Of a stretch of DNA of 64,000 nucleotides, positions 44,331-53,009 are shown in pieces (the first letter of the stretch is position 1; the number at the start of each line of letters is the position of its first letter). Below the pieces are notes generated by a model. The model searched no databases, was not told the origin of the DNA, and was given only the letters and a program-made list of their open reading frames with translations. The DNA comes from JAXLYE01 sp046351595 (GTDB lineage: Bacteria > Myxococcota_A > Polyangia > Palsa-1104 > JAEUJZ01): assembly GCA_046351595.1 (NCBI GenBank), contig JAXLYE010000010.1, positions 1 through 64,000 of the forward strand. The letters are read 5' to 3'. Made by a program: the position numbers and the translations under genes.

Positions 44331-44414
44331 GGAAGGTGAGTCCGATCGGATCGGAGCCTGGTTGCTAACCAGTGCGTGCTCCCGTGGCATGGGGTTCGAC
44401 TCCTCCGCCTTCCG
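44331..44414 (+). tRNA. tRNA-Ser (GCT)
   Basis: Acceptor GGAAGGT/GCCTTCC, loop TTGCTAA, long variable arm, discriminator G. Last tRNA of the array, ~190 bp before the right edge of the insert. Confidence 0.9.
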
Positions 44415-44604
44415 TTGCCTGACCCTCGTTTGAGGGAAGTTTCTGACGCAGGGACCCAGCCGAGTCCAGTCGACCTGGAGGGCGTTCCGCGCGGATCGAT
44501 TTGAGCGGGCCTCGTAGGAGAGCAGGGTTCAAGTTGCCGATTCCCAGGTGATCGGCGAGCGGCAAACCGGACCCGAATTGCGATGGTGTCCACGGTATGA
44601 AATG

Positions 44605-44895
44605 GTTCTTGACAGGGACCTGAACGAGGACGGTACCCAAGATCTGGCTTGGCTGACCTCGGCCGGGGTCAACGTGCTGCTGAACATGGGCGGGGCGCGT
44701 TTTGCGGCGGGTCGGGAAACCCAGGCGCAGGTGCTGTTCCCGCTGGGCAGCGGCAATACGCTCGCCGGCGGGTACTCTCGCATCCTGCGCACCGACGCCG
44801 GCGGCGAGGGGGCGACGGACCTCGTCGTGGGCGCCAACCTGCTGTCGAGCGCTCCCCGGGCGCCGGTGCGCTGCGCCGAGGCGACCGCGCCTTGA
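44605..44895 (+). pseudogene. FG-GAP repeat lipoprotein, 3' part of the gene begun at 38774
   Basis: The frame reads VLDRDLNEDGTQDLAWL then VNVLLNMGGARFAAG and ends with a normal stop at 44895 after a further repeat (ILRTDAGGEGATDLVVGAN). It has no start codon context or signal peptide of its own. Joined at the GAC codon to the fragment ending at 40291, it completes a ~600-residue FG-GAP protein (AAADL+NEDG). Confidence 0.85.
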
Positions 44896-44985
44896 GCGAA
44901 GGCCGGCTCAGGCCGCGGGCGCCTTCATGGAAATCGTTGATGCCCGGCCGTCAGACCGACGGTTGCGGGTTCCTACAGGGTGCGG

Positions 44986-45903
44986 CTACTTCAGCTCCTG
45001 CTCGCTGAGCGTCGGCAGGTCCGCGATGTTCGGCTGCAGCACGATCTCGATGCGGCGGTTCTGGGAGCGGCCTTCGGGCGTGTCGTTCTTGGCGATCGGA
45101 TCGAACTCGCCGTAGCCGGCCGCGGCGAGCGACTCGGGCTTCATCCCGTTCTTGATCAGGAAGCGCGTCACCTCGACGGCGCGGGCCGTGGACAGCTCCC
45201 AGTTCGAGGGGAAGCGCGCGACGCGGATCGGGACGTTGTCGGTGTGCCCGGCGACCACGAACTTGCGATCCGGGATCGTCGCCAGCACCTGCGCCACCTG
45301 TGCCAGCGCGGTCTGCCCGTCCGGCTTGATCTCGGTCTTGCCCGAGTCGAAAAGGACGTCGTTGGCCAGCGCGATCAGCATCCGGCCCTCGCGCACTACG
45401 ACCTTGAGCTGCCCGGCATCGATCATCGCGCGCAGCTTGGCGAGCAGGCTGCGGTAGGTGGCCAGGCGCGCCTCGGCCGCGGCCTTCTGTCGGCGCAGCT
45501 CCTCGAGCCGGCCGCGCGCCTCCTCCAGCCCCTTGCTCAGGGCGCCGCGCTCGCTGGTCAGCTTGTCGACGTTCTGGCCGAGCTTCTCCAGGCGCTCCTT
45601 GAGCTGCCCGACCAGGGCCGTGCTGTCGTCGAGCAGCTTGCGCACGCCGTCGCGCTCCATGGTCGCGGCGGTCAGCTGCTTCTCGGTCTCGGACAGCTTG
45701 TAGGTCAGCTCGGCGAGCCGCGCCTTCTGCGCGGCGAGCTCCTTGTCGCGGTCCGCGAGCTGCTTGCGCAGATCGGCCTCGCGCGCCTCGCTGTCCCGGC
45801 GGTGCTGCGCGAGCTCGGCGACCTTGGTGTCGTACAGGCTCTGCTTGACGCAGCCGCCGAGCAGCGTGAGACACAGCGAGCCGAGGACGAGCGGACGGAC
45901 CAT
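44986..45903 (-). CDS. OmpA-family peptidoglycan-binding lipoprotein
   Basis: A 305-residue outer-membrane-anchored protein: lipoprotein signal MVRPLVLGSLCLTLLGGC, a long coiled coil (~30-165; RDSEAREADLRKQLADRDKE and similar heptads), then the OmpA/MotB C-terminal domain (FDSGKTEIKPDG, VAGHTDNVPI, NWELSTARAVEVTRFL, GYGEFDPIAKNDTPEGRSQN) that binds diaminopimelate in peptidoglycan. The ATG at 45903 follows AAAGGAG. Monocistronic, divergent from the regulator at 46418. Likely an envelope-spacing or stabilising protein. Confidence 0.92.
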   Translation of the reverse strand: MVRPLVLGSLCLTLLGGCVKQSLYDTKVAELAQHRRDSEAREADLRKQLADRDKELAAQKARLAELTYKLSETEKQLTAATMERDGVRKLLDDSTALVGQLKERLEKLGQNVDKLTSERGALSKGLEEARGRLEELRRQKAAAEARLATYRSLLAKLRAMIDAGQLKVVVREGRMLIALANDVLFDSGKTEIKPDGQTALAQVAQVLATIPDRKFVVAGHTDNVPIRVARFPSNWELSTARAVEVTRFLIKNGMKPESLAAAGYGEFDPIAKNDTPEGRSQNRRIEIVLQPNIADLPTLSEQELK

Positions 45904-46417
45904 GTTCAGACTCCTTTGATGATTCCCTATTGTGCAGGAAGTTCGTTGCGCGTCGAATCGATGGCACACCGCAGGCTGCATGCGCCGCCTGGCGCAAAAG
46001 AAGCTTAGCAGCCCGACGGCAGGAGCTTGAAGGAGCCGGAGCGCACCGCCCGCGCGCGCCCTGCGCAAGGAGGATCGGACAGCGGGAGCCGTTCAGGGCG
46101 AGCGCCCCGGCACGGGCTATCGAAGCAAGGCAGGTGCCAGCATCAAGAGCCGCATCCGCCGCTGCGCGCGCGGCCGGCGAGCCAGGGTGGCTGGGGCATT
46201 TTGCCAAGCTGGGGCAAAAATGCGTGTGCCCTCGCTGGGCGCCGGGTCGGCCGGCCCGGGTCAAGGCCGCTTTCGTGAACCGATCGTTCACGATTGTCCG
46301 CCCTTGGTACGCACCCTGCATTGGACGGGATCACCATGAGCGCCCGCAGGCTTGCAGCGAATCGATGCCCGCGGCTCATCCGTGCGCTCCCCGAGCCGTC
46401 GTCGAAAGGGGCGGTGC
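45904..46417. other. Divergent intergenic region with inverted repeats
   Basis: About 510 bp without a supported gene. It contains a 7-7-7 inverted repeat TTTTGCC/GGCAAAA (46199-46219), a direct repeat GCTGGGGCA overlapping it, and the operator-like palindrome at 46274. Confidence 0.55.
46274..46292. promoter_or_regulatory. CGTGAAC-N5-GTTCACG operator-like palindrome
   Basis: A perfect 7-5-7 inverted repeat ~125 bp upstream of the winged-helix regulator gene. The geometry suits a dimeric regulator and it may be that gene's autoregulatory site. Confidence 0.5.
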
Positions 46418-46825
46418 TTGCTGCCTGAGATCGACAAGGCCGTGCGCGAGCTGGTCCGCGAGCACGTCGGCTCGGTCATCGAGCTCGAGGTCCTGCTGCT
46501 CGTGAGCCGGAGCCCGGCGCGGGGCCATACCGCGGCCGAGGTCGCGCGCGAGCTCCGCGTGTCGGACGAGTGGACGCAGGGCTATCTATCGAAGCTCTGC
46601 GCCAAGGGAATCCTGCGCGAGCGGCCGGGGCGCCCGCCGGTCTATGCCTTCGCTCCGAGCTCGCCGTCGATCCACGGCGCCGTCTCGCGGCTGGCCCAGG
46701 CCTATGCGCAGCAGCGGCACACCGTCATCGATCTGATCTACTCCGAGCCGGACGACGAGATCCTCACGTTCGCGGACGCCTTCAAGCTGTGGAAGGGCAG
46801 GGGATCTGGGATCGACTCTTCCTGA
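46418..46825 (+). CDS. Winged-helix transcriptional regulator
   Basis: About 135 residues with a MarR/ArsR-like winged helix: IELEVLLLVSRSPARGHTAA, EVARELRVSDEWTQGYLSKL and the wing CAKGILRERPGRPPVYAF. The C-terminal helix (AVSRLAQAYAQQRHTVIDL) probably dimerises. A TTG at 46418 with AAAGGGG upstream is the best start; the frame opens earlier. No ligand domain is visible. It may bind the palindrome at 46274 and control the OmpA gene or the FAD enzyme downstream. Confidence 0.75.
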   Translation: MLPEIDKAVRELVREHVGSVIELEVLLLVSRSPARGHTAAEVARELRVSDEWTQGYLSKLCAKGILRERPGRPPVYAFAPSSPSIHGAVSRLAQAYAQQRHTVIDLIYSEPDDEILTFADAFKLWKGRGSGIDSS

Positions 46826-47226
46826 GCTCCGTCGTGGAGCTCTGCGGAATACCCCGCTGCCTCGACCTCGATCTCACCTATTCTCGCGTCGCCGGCCCGA
46901 ACCGACGTCACCAGGACCCCATGACCGATGCGCTCGTGCAATTCTGCCTCAGGTTGCCAAAGATCCTCAGCCAGGTCTGCGCGCGGGGCCCGCGAGCTCC
47001 CGAGCCGGGCCTGTCCGCGCTCTGCGGCGCCTGTCCGGAGTCGCTGGCATCGAGCTTGCTTTGTCTCCAGCTGCCGGGCGACCCTCCCGAACGGGCCCCC
47101 GCTGTCAGGTTCTCCTTGGATCATGTTCCCTGATTCAAGCTGGCGACGAACCGGACCCCGGCACAGGCAGCGGGAGCCCGTTCATCCGGCGCGTGACAAC
47201 GGCTGGCGCAGGCCGCGAGGAGGCGC
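46826..47226. other. Intergenic region upstream of the FAD monooxygenase
   Basis: About 400 bp. A 70-codon frame from ATG 46921 is Cys-rich but unsupported. The -24/-12 promoter at 47045 is the only clear signal. Confidence 0.5.
47045..47060 (+). promoter_or_regulatory. Sigma54 promoter upstream of the FAD monooxygenase
   Basis: TGGCATCGAGCTTGCT is identical in 15 of 16 positions to the promoter at 18803 and has exact GG-N10-GC spacing. Transcription would start near 47072 and reach the gene at 47227 after a ~155-nt leader. CTGCA-type operators were not found next to it, so a different activator may be used. Confidence 0.65.
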
Positions 47227-48435
47227 ATGAGGATCCTGATCAGCGGTGCCGGGATCGCCGGACCGACCCTCGCGTACTGGCTCTTGCGGTACGGCTTCCG
47301 CCCCACGCTGCTCGAGTCCGCGCCGCGGCTGCGCACCGGCGGCTATCTGATCGACTTCTGGGGCACCGGCTACGACATCGCCCAGCGCATGGGCATCCTC
47401 CCCGAGCTGCAGCGCGTCGGCTACATGGTCGAAGAGCTCAAGCTGGTCGGCACGAGCGGCGAGCGGGTCGGCGGCTTCTCGGCGCGCGTCTTCCAGGCGG
47501 CGACCTACGGACGCTACGTCAGCCTCGCCCGCGGCGACCTCGCGGCGTCCATCTTCCGCACGATCGAGGGGCGCATCGAGTCCCTGTTCGGCGATCGCAT
47601 CACCGCGATCGCGGAAGGCCACGGCGCGGTCCGCGTCACCTTCGAGCACGCACCCGAGCGCGACTTCGATCTGGTGATCGGCGCGGACGGGCTGCACTCC
47701 GGCGTGCGCCGGCTCGCGTTCGGCGACGCCGCGCGCTTCGAGAAGTACCTGGGCTACGCCGTCGCCGCGTTCGAGCTGCCGGGCTACCGCCCGCGCGAGG
47801 AGCTCACGTACGTCAGCTACAGCCGTCCCGGCAAGCAGGCCGCGCGCTTCGCGCTGCGCAGCGACCGCACGCTCATCCTGCTGGTCTTCGCCGAGGACCC
47901 GTCCGCGGCGACCTCGGACGAGGCGGCAAGACCCGCCGACCTCGCCGCCAAGCGCCGCCTGCTGCACGCGCGCTTTGACGACGCGGGCTGGGAGTGCCCG
48001 CAGATCCTGGCCGCGATGGATCGCTGCGAGAGCCTGTATGTCGATCGGGTGAGCCAGATCCACCTGGATCGGTGGAGCACGGGCCGCGTCGCGCTGGTCG
48101 GTGACGCCGCCGCCTGTCCGTCGCTGCTCGCCGGCCAGGGCGCGTCTCTGGCGATGACCGGGGCGTACGTGCTGGCGGGGGAGTTGAAGCGGGCTCGCGG
48201 CGACCACGCCGCCGCTTTTGCCGCCTACGAGTCGCGCCTGCGGCCGTTCATCGAGGCCAAGCAGCGGGCCGCGGCGCAGTTTGCCGAGTCCTTCGCGCCG
48301 CGCACGGAGCTCGGCCTGCGGCTGCGCAACCTGGTGACCCGCGCGATGCGCATTCCCTTCGTCGCCGAGCTGGCCCTCGGGCGCAGCCTGCGCGATGACG
48401 TCACCCTTCCCGACTATGCGGCCGACGCGGAGTGA
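47227..48435 (+). CDS. FAD-dependent monooxygenase (aromatic hydroxylase/TetX-like)
   Basis: A 402-residue flavoprotein. The N-terminus MRILISGAGIAGPTLAYWLL is the FAD-binding GxGxxG fold; DLVIGADGLHSGVRR is the DG motif and RVALVGDAAACPS the GD motif of class A monooxygenases. These hydroxylate aromatic or polyketide substrates, or inactivate drugs, with NAD(P)H. GAGGAGGC lies just before the ATG. Sigma54 control is suggested by the upstream promoter. Convergent with the dehydrogenase gene, 5 bp apart. Confidence 0.93.
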   Translation: MRILISGAGIAGPTLAYWLLRYGFRPTLLESAPRLRTGGYLIDFWGTGYDIAQRMGILPELQRVGYMVEELKLVGTSGERVGGFSARVFQAATYGRYVSLARGDLAASIFRTIEGRIESLFGDRITAIAEGHGAVRVTFEHAPERDFDLVIGADGLHSGVRRLAFGDAARFEKYLGYAVAAFELPGYRPREELTYVSYSRPGKQAARFALRSDRTLILLVFAEDPSAATSDEAARPADLAAKRRLLHARFDDAGWECPQILAAMDRCESLYVDRVSQIHLDRWSTGRVALVGDAAACPSLLAGQGASLAMTGAYVLAGELKRARGDHAAAFAAYESRLRPFIEAKQRAAAQFAESFAPRTELGLRLRNLVTRAMRIPFVAELALGRSLRDDVTLPDYAADAE

Positions 48436-48440
48436 GCGGC

Positions 48441-49514
48441 TCAGCCGGCTCCGGACTCGGCTCCCTGCAGCACGACCTTGACGTCGTCCTCGGCCTTCTC
48501 GAGCACGGCCTGCCAGCGCGACAGCGGGACGCGCCGCGTGAGGAGCTTGTGGCACCAGCCGGGCTGCTCGAGCTCGGCCCGCAGCAGCGCGGCCGCCGCC
48601 TGCTCGTAGTGGCGGCGGTTGGCGTTGACCGAGCCGAAGACCGCGTTGTTCTCGAGCACCAGGTCGCGGTTGAGGGCCCCCAGGTTCACCGGGATGCAGT
48701 GGCTTCCTGATGAGAGCCCAGCCAGCGCGACGACACCGCCGGCGCCGACCCACTTCATGACGTCCAGGACCAGCGCGGGCACGCCCGTGCACTCCAGGAT
48801 GACGTCGAAGGTATTGGCCAGCGGCTGAACGGACTCTGGATCCTCGTGGTAGGTACAGCCCAGGCTGCGCACCAGGCGCGGCTTCAGCCCGTCCTTTCGG
48901 CGATCGAGCACGTGCACGTCCAGGCCCTGCTGCACACCGAGCAGCGCCCCCAGGAGCCCGATCGGACCGGCGCCCGTGATGAGCGCCCGCTGCGGCGTGA
49001 AGGCGGCGCGGCGGGCGATGCGCAGCGCATACTCCCACGCCTTGGCCACCACGCTCGTCGGCTCCAGCAGGACCCCGACCTCGGCCAGGCGCGGATCGAG
49101 CTTGATGGCGTGTCCGGACTGCAGCCGGTAGCGCTCGGCCGCGAAGCCGTTGCGGCCCTTGATCCCGTGCTCGGTGTACCTCCCGTTCCGGCACATGTCC
49201 CACTCGCCGACGGCACAGCTCGGGCAGGGGACCGGATCCGGGTGGCGGACGATCCCCACGACCAGATCCCCGGAACCGAAGCCGCTGTCTGGCGGCGCCT
49301 CCAGGACATACCCAAGGGACTCATGACCCAGGATGAGATACTCCGCTCCCGGAGGGGCCTGGCCGTACTTCCCGGCGATGATCTCGCGGTCCGTGCCGCA
49401 GATCCCTGCGGCCAGCATGGAAACCAGCAGATCTCCGTCGAGCGCGGGCGGCTCCGGGACGTCCCGCAGGGACGCTGAGTCTTTCACGGAAGGGACTGTA
49501 ACGAGCGCTCGCAT
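48441..49514 (-). CDS. Zinc-dependent dehydrogenase, glucose 1-dehydrogenase-like
   Basis: A 357-residue medium-chain dehydrogenase. Catalytic zinc ligands are in AGICGTDREI and LILGHE; the structural-zinc lobe is reduced (VPCPSCAVGEWDMCRNG); the Rossmann motif is ITGAGPIGLLGALLG. GRYTEHGIKGRNGF, following the zinc lobe, is characteristic of glucose/galactose 1-dehydrogenases of the non-phosphorylating Entner-Doudoroff pathway. Substrate specificity cannot be settled from sequence alone. Confidence 0.88.
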   Translation of the reverse strand: MRALVTVPSVKDSASLRDVPEPPALDGDLLVSMLAAGICGTDREIIAGKYGQAPPGAEYLILGHESLGYVLEAPPDSGFGSGDLVVGIVRHPDPVPCPSCAVGEWDMCRNGRYTEHGIKGRNGFAAERYRLQSGHAIKLDPRLAEVGVLLEPTSVVAKAWEYALRIARRAAFTPQRALITGAGPIGLLGALLGVQQGLDVHVLDRRKDGLKPRLVRSLGCTYHEDPESVQPLANTFDVILECTGVPALVLDVMKWVGAGGVVALAGLSSGSHCIPVNLGALNRDLVLENNAVFGSVNANRRHYEQAAAALLRAELEQPGWCHKLLTRRVPLSRWQAVLEKAEDDVKVVLQGAESGAG

Positions 49515-49713
49515 CGCGGGGCTCCTGCACTGTGGTTCCTACGTTACGGGCCTGCCTGGCGCGGGCAACTCCATCCGCTGCAATTTTGGGAATTCCCTGG
49601 CTCCGCGGGTGACGGAGTGAGTACATGAACTTCGTGCGGACGTCGGGGATGCAGCGGGACCGGCTGCCCGCGCGCGACCTCCTTCCCTCGTCGCCGTCGA
49701 TGGCGAAGCCGCT

Positions 49714-50127
49714 TCAGCGCAGCGTCCCCGGGAGCACGACGATCTGATCCGGCTCGACCACGGGCACGGCCACATCCGGGACGCCGTCCCCGGTCACGTC
49801 TGCAACGGCGAGCGACCGCCCCGACGGGCCCGCCGCCCGCGACAGGCGCCTGCCGATCAGCGAGGAGCGCGCCGCGCCGAACCCGCCCGTCCCGTCGCCC
49901 AGGAACAGCGAGACGTCCGGCGCGTACAGCCCGAGCAGCACGAGGTCCGGCTGCCAGTCGCCGTTGAGGTCCCGCACCTGCACGTCGCACCCGAGCCGCG
50001 GGCCGAGCGACTCGGTCTGCCACACCCGCAGCGCGCCGCGCCCATCACCGAGCAGCACGCTGAGGAACCCCGCCTCGACCAGCACCAGATCGAGCGCGCC
50101 GTCGTGGTTCATGTCCCTGTCAAGAAC
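49714..50127 (-). pseudogene. FG-GAP repeat protein, 3' part of a gene interrupted by an 11-kb insert
   Basis: In minus orientation the frame starts VLDRDMNHDGALDLVLV and runs through repeats VQVRDLNGDWQPDLVLL and AVADVTGDGVPDVAVPV to a stop at 49714. It has no start or signal peptide. Its first bases TTGACAGGGA (50114-50123) equal those at the two other FG-GAP junctions. The matching upstream half is the fragment at 61095-61838, which ends VADA-stop where D-x-N-x-D-G is expected. Confidence 0.82.
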
Positions 50128-50737
50128 CCTCTGCACTCCCGTCGCCGTTGGTTTGATTCAAGCGGAGGAAGGCGGCTCAAGCTCGCCTGATGAAATGTAA
50201 GATTAAGTACCGAACGATACACACTCTTACCGAACGGCAAGCATCCTGCATCGAGGCAGATAGCGTATGCGTTCCGCGGGATAGATGTGTAGGGTCGAGC
50301 CGCACGCTGCGGAACCATTGCACGGCTTTCCGTCGAGAGAATGCGGCATCCTCGGCTGGCTGCGGAACCGATCAGAGAGCGCGGCTGGTGACGAACGGAG
50401 TCGTGCAGCGGTCTCCCCATCTATGAGCGAGCCATGGCGCCGCAGGCACGACCAACACGCTGTACTGTCCAAGCTTCGCCGCGCTCGGATGGCAGCCCTG
50501 TGGCCGCATGCGGCTGTGTCAATCTGCCGCTCCGCTGGCTGCAGATCCCCTGTCACTCCGCAAAAACTGGGAGCCTGACCAGATAGCGCTCAGCGACGAG
50601 CAGGAGTCGACCTCAAATCCCTTCTGTGAGTAGGTATCTGAGGAATGCGGTAGCGGCGCTCCTGTCGCTACTGCGGTGACCTGCAGTTTTCTACAGGGGA
50701 TGCTCAGCGCCTGCTCTATGCGGGCAAACGCAATAAA
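50128..50737. other. Non-coding right end of the 11-kb insert
   Basis: About 600 bp without a supported gene. It contains GTAAGATTAA (50197) and GAATCAAAC (about 50154-50162 on the minus strand), which recur at equal distances in the end of the third insert near 61870-61916, so this may be the element's terminal recognition region. Confidence 0.5.
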
Positions 50738-50770
50738 GCGGCGCCTCCCCAGTGCCGAAGGAGGCGCCGC
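50738..50770 (-). terminator. Rho-independent terminator of the small secreted protein gene
   Basis: An 11-bp inverted repeat (GCGGCGCCTCC with GGAGGCGCCGC) just after the 50797 gene; in minus orientation it is followed by TTTATTG. Confidence 0.75.
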
Positions 50771-50796
50771 GCCATCGCCATGCTGTCTGCGGCGTA

Positions 50797-51000
50797 TTAC
50801 TTCTTGCCGCCGGCCGGGGCGCCGCCCTTGGCGTCCTCGGTCTTCGCGGGCGGAGCGTCCGTCTTCTTCTCGTCCTTCTGCGGCGGAGGCGTGGTCTTGT
50901 CGTCCTTGGCGGGGGCCGGGGTCGGCTCCGAGGCCTGGGCCACGGCAACGGTTCCAAACGCCAGCATGCTGAGCAGGGCGACGAGGATCTTCTTGTTCAT
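50797..51000 (-). CDS. Small secreted Lys/Pro/Asp-rich protein
   Basis: A 67-residue peptide with a signal peptide (MNKKILVALLSMLAFGTVAVA, cleavage after AQA) and a mature part made almost only of Pro, Lys, Asp, Thr, Ala and Gly, hence intrinsically disordered. An AAGGAGAT ribosome-binding site precedes the ATG and a terminator follows, so it is a complete stand-alone gene. No function assigned. Confidence 0.75.
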   Translation of the reverse strand: MNKKILVALLSMLAFGTVAVAQASEPTPAPAKDDKTTPPPQKDEKKTDAPPAKTEDAKGGAPAGGKK

Positions 51001-51332
51001 ATCGATCTCCTTTTTTCAGGTCGTGACTTGGCCGGCCGCATGACCTGACCGAGTTCAAGCAGACCAAGAAGCAGTCTCTGTGCCAGGACCCTTGTCCGTC
51101 ACAGCCAGCGGCCTCCCTTTGCGCGCAATCGGGAATCGGTCCCGAGAACAGCGGAAAATTTCCCACCTCTCGTCGAGGACAAGGAGCAGAGGTTCGGGAA
51201 TTTTTCCCAGCGTCCGAAGCTGCTGGCGCTGGCTCTGGGGCGATCAGGCGCTCCGCGCCCAGAGATCGGCCGGCGCGGGCCCGTACGTCCGCGGCTCAGA
51301 TCTTGCGCGGATACGCTGCAGGAGGAGCCGTC
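51001..51332. other. Divergent intergenic region upstream of the protease gene
   Basis: About 330 bp between the divergent small secreted protein and protease genes. It holds the -24/-12 element at 51292; nothing else was recognised. Confidence 0.5.
51292..51307 (+). promoter_or_regulatory. Possible sigma54 promoter of the protease gene
   Basis: CGGCTCAGATCTTGCG has GG-N10-GC spacing and a TTGC -12 box; the -24 box lacks the leading T. The predicted start (~51318) precedes GCAGGAGGAG and the ATG at 51333. Confidence 0.45.
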
Positions 51333-52997
51333 ATGAGGAGGCTGCTGGTTCTGCTGGCCTTGTTCTGTGGGTTCGGGTGCGCGCACCGCACCGGTCGCGC
51401 GCAGGGGCAGTCAAGCGCCGGGTCGGTGCCATCAAACCCTGCGGCAAGTCACGACGCTCCCGTCGTGCCCGTGAAAGAGCCCTTCGGTCGGCCCTTCCCG
51501 AGCGCGACCCTGGGCGCCGCGGCCCCCGGGCCGCACAGCCACCTGCGGCGCCCGGTGATCAGCCGAGGCGAGTACGCCGACAGCTTCCAGCCGCTGAGCG
51601 AGCAGGTGCGCGAGTTCGAGCGCGATCCGGCCAACCGCTACACCTACTGCATCCGCGCGACCGCCACGTTCGAGTGCCTGAGCTACGGCACCGACGGTGA
51701 CATCCGTCGCCAGCAGCGGCGCAGCGTCGCGCACGGTACGGGCTTTGGCTTCCGCGAGCAGGGAGGTGAGACGCTGCTGCTCACCAACGCGCACGTCGTC
51801 ACCTGGCCGCGCGTGACCGATACGCGCAGCCCGGTCACCGACGTACCGGGCGGCTGCAAGCTGGTCGCCGAAACCCTGCAGATCGTCGACAACGAGCAGG
51901 ACGACTACAGCAGCGACGACATCCCGCTCGCGCGCGTGGCGACGGACGACGAGCTCGATGCCGCCGTCGTCAAGGCCAAGGCCAAGCTGCGCATCATTCC
52001 CTATCGCATCGGCAAGTCCGCGTCGCTCAAGTTCGGTGACGTGGTCGTGGTGCGCGGCTTCCCGCTCGGCGCGTTCCAGGCGTACAACACCGGCAAGGTC
52101 GTGAACCCCTACGATGTGGACGTGTTCAAGGACTGGAGCCACGTCGACTTCATCATTGACGCGCCGCTGTCTTCCGGGAACTCGGGCAGCCCGGTGCTGG
52201 CGCTCAGCCAGCAGACCGGCGAGTACGAGCTGGTCGGTCTGTTCCACGCCTCCTACGCGCGCGCCAACTCGCTCAACGCGGTGGTCGGGATCGATCAGCT
52301 GCGCGACTTCATGCTGACGCTGAAGCGGACCAAGTCGGCCGCGGCCACGGGTGACATGGTGCAGAACACGGCGCGCCGCGCAGAGCTCGAGCAGGCGCTG
52401 GCGACGCCGGCCTTTGTCCCGTTCTTCGCGTTCGGGCCGCTGTCGTTCCTGGTCCGGCCGAGCGGCAAGAGCTTTCTCTTCGAAGTCTTTTCGAGGCGCT
52501 TCCCGCTCGACGACCAGCGGGTGGCGCTGATCGTGGACCAGGCCGGACCCGACGGCGCTGGTGCGCTCGCGCGGGTCTGGCTGGGCAACGATCAGGGCTA
52601 CAAGGCGCTCGACCTGACGAAGCTCGCCGCAGACGAGCAGCGCCGGCTGCAGACCGTGCTGTCGCGGCTGCACGCGCTGGCCGGCTCGATGCTGCGGTAT
52701 CGACAGCTCAGTCGGAAGATGGGGACCGGGCGCGGCGCCCAGGCCGAGCGGACCGGGCTCCAGCGCGTCATCACGCGCGAGGCCACAGGCGATCCCGATC
52801 TGGCGCAGGCGCTCCAGGATCTGGCGGAGCAGTTCGGCCCACACCCCACAGACCCGACGCTGTCGTATACGGACGTGCTGCTCGTGCTCAACCCGCCGGA
52901 GGCAGCGAGCGGCCAGGCGAGCCTCGCGGCGCGCGCCCCGGACGCAGCCGCGCCGCCTCCCACCGCGCCGGTGCCGCCCGTGCGCGAGGTCCGCTAG
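51333..52997 (+). CDS. Trypsin-like (S1) serine protease lipoprotein
   Basis: A 554-residue exported protein: lipoprotein signal MRRLLVLLALFCGFGC, a trypsin-like peptidase domain (~130-345) with His in LLLTNAHVV, Asp in ELDAAVVKAK and Ser in SSGNSGSPVLAL, then a C-terminal domain of unknown fold ending in a Pro/Ala tail. Such proteases act in the envelope on misfolded or substrate proteins. AGGAGGAG precedes the ATG. First gene of the insert's plus-strand group. Confidence 0.9.
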   Translation: MRRLLVLLALFCGFGCAHRTGRAQGQSSAGSVPSNPAASHDAPVVPVKEPFGRPFPSATLGAAAPGPHSHLRRPVISRGEYADSFQPLSEQVREFERDPANRYTYCIRATATFECLSYGTDGDIRRQQRRSVAHGTGFGFREQGGETLLLTNAHVVTWPRVTDTRSPVTDVPGGCKLVAETLQIVDNEQDDYSSDDIPLARVATDDELDAAVVKAKAKLRIIPYRIGKSASLKFGDVVVVRGFPLGAFQAYNTGKVVNPYDVDVFKDWSHVDFIIDAPLSSGNSGSPVLALSQQTGEYELVGLFHASYARANSLNAVVGIDQLRDFMLTLKRTKSAAATGDMVQNTARRAELEQALATPAFVPFFAFGPLSFLVRPSGKSFLFEVFSRRFPLDDQRVALIVDQAGPDGAGALARVWLGNDQGYKALDLTKLAADEQRRLQTVLSRLHALAGSMLRYRQLSRKMGTGRGAQAERTGLQRVITREATGDPDLAQALQDLAEQFGPHPTDPTLSYTDVLLVLNPPEAASGQASLAARAPDAAAPPPTAPVPPVREVR

Positions 52998-53009
52998 GCC
53001 TGCGCCACC

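Larger units (their letters stand above)
40290..44615 (+). mobile_element. 4.3-kb insert carrying a tRNA array, splitting an FG-GAP gene
   Basis: The left edge is at GCGGACCT followed by AAAAGAG; the right edge is TTGACAGGGACCTGAAC. The six bases GGACCT occur at both edges, and joining there gives an uninterrupted frame (AADLNEDG). Inside are a small ORF, a bidirectional terminator, 28 tRNA genes and an HNH nuclease. The insert is more A+T-rich at both ends than the host gene. No recombinase is visible inside. A GAATTAAAC motif near the left edge resembles GAATTAAGC/GAATCAAAC near the right edges of the other two inserts. Confidence 0.75.

Noticed and set aside
41005..44414. CRISPR-like array
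   Set aside because: The regular spacing comes from tRNA genes; there are no identical repeats of constant length and no cas genes.
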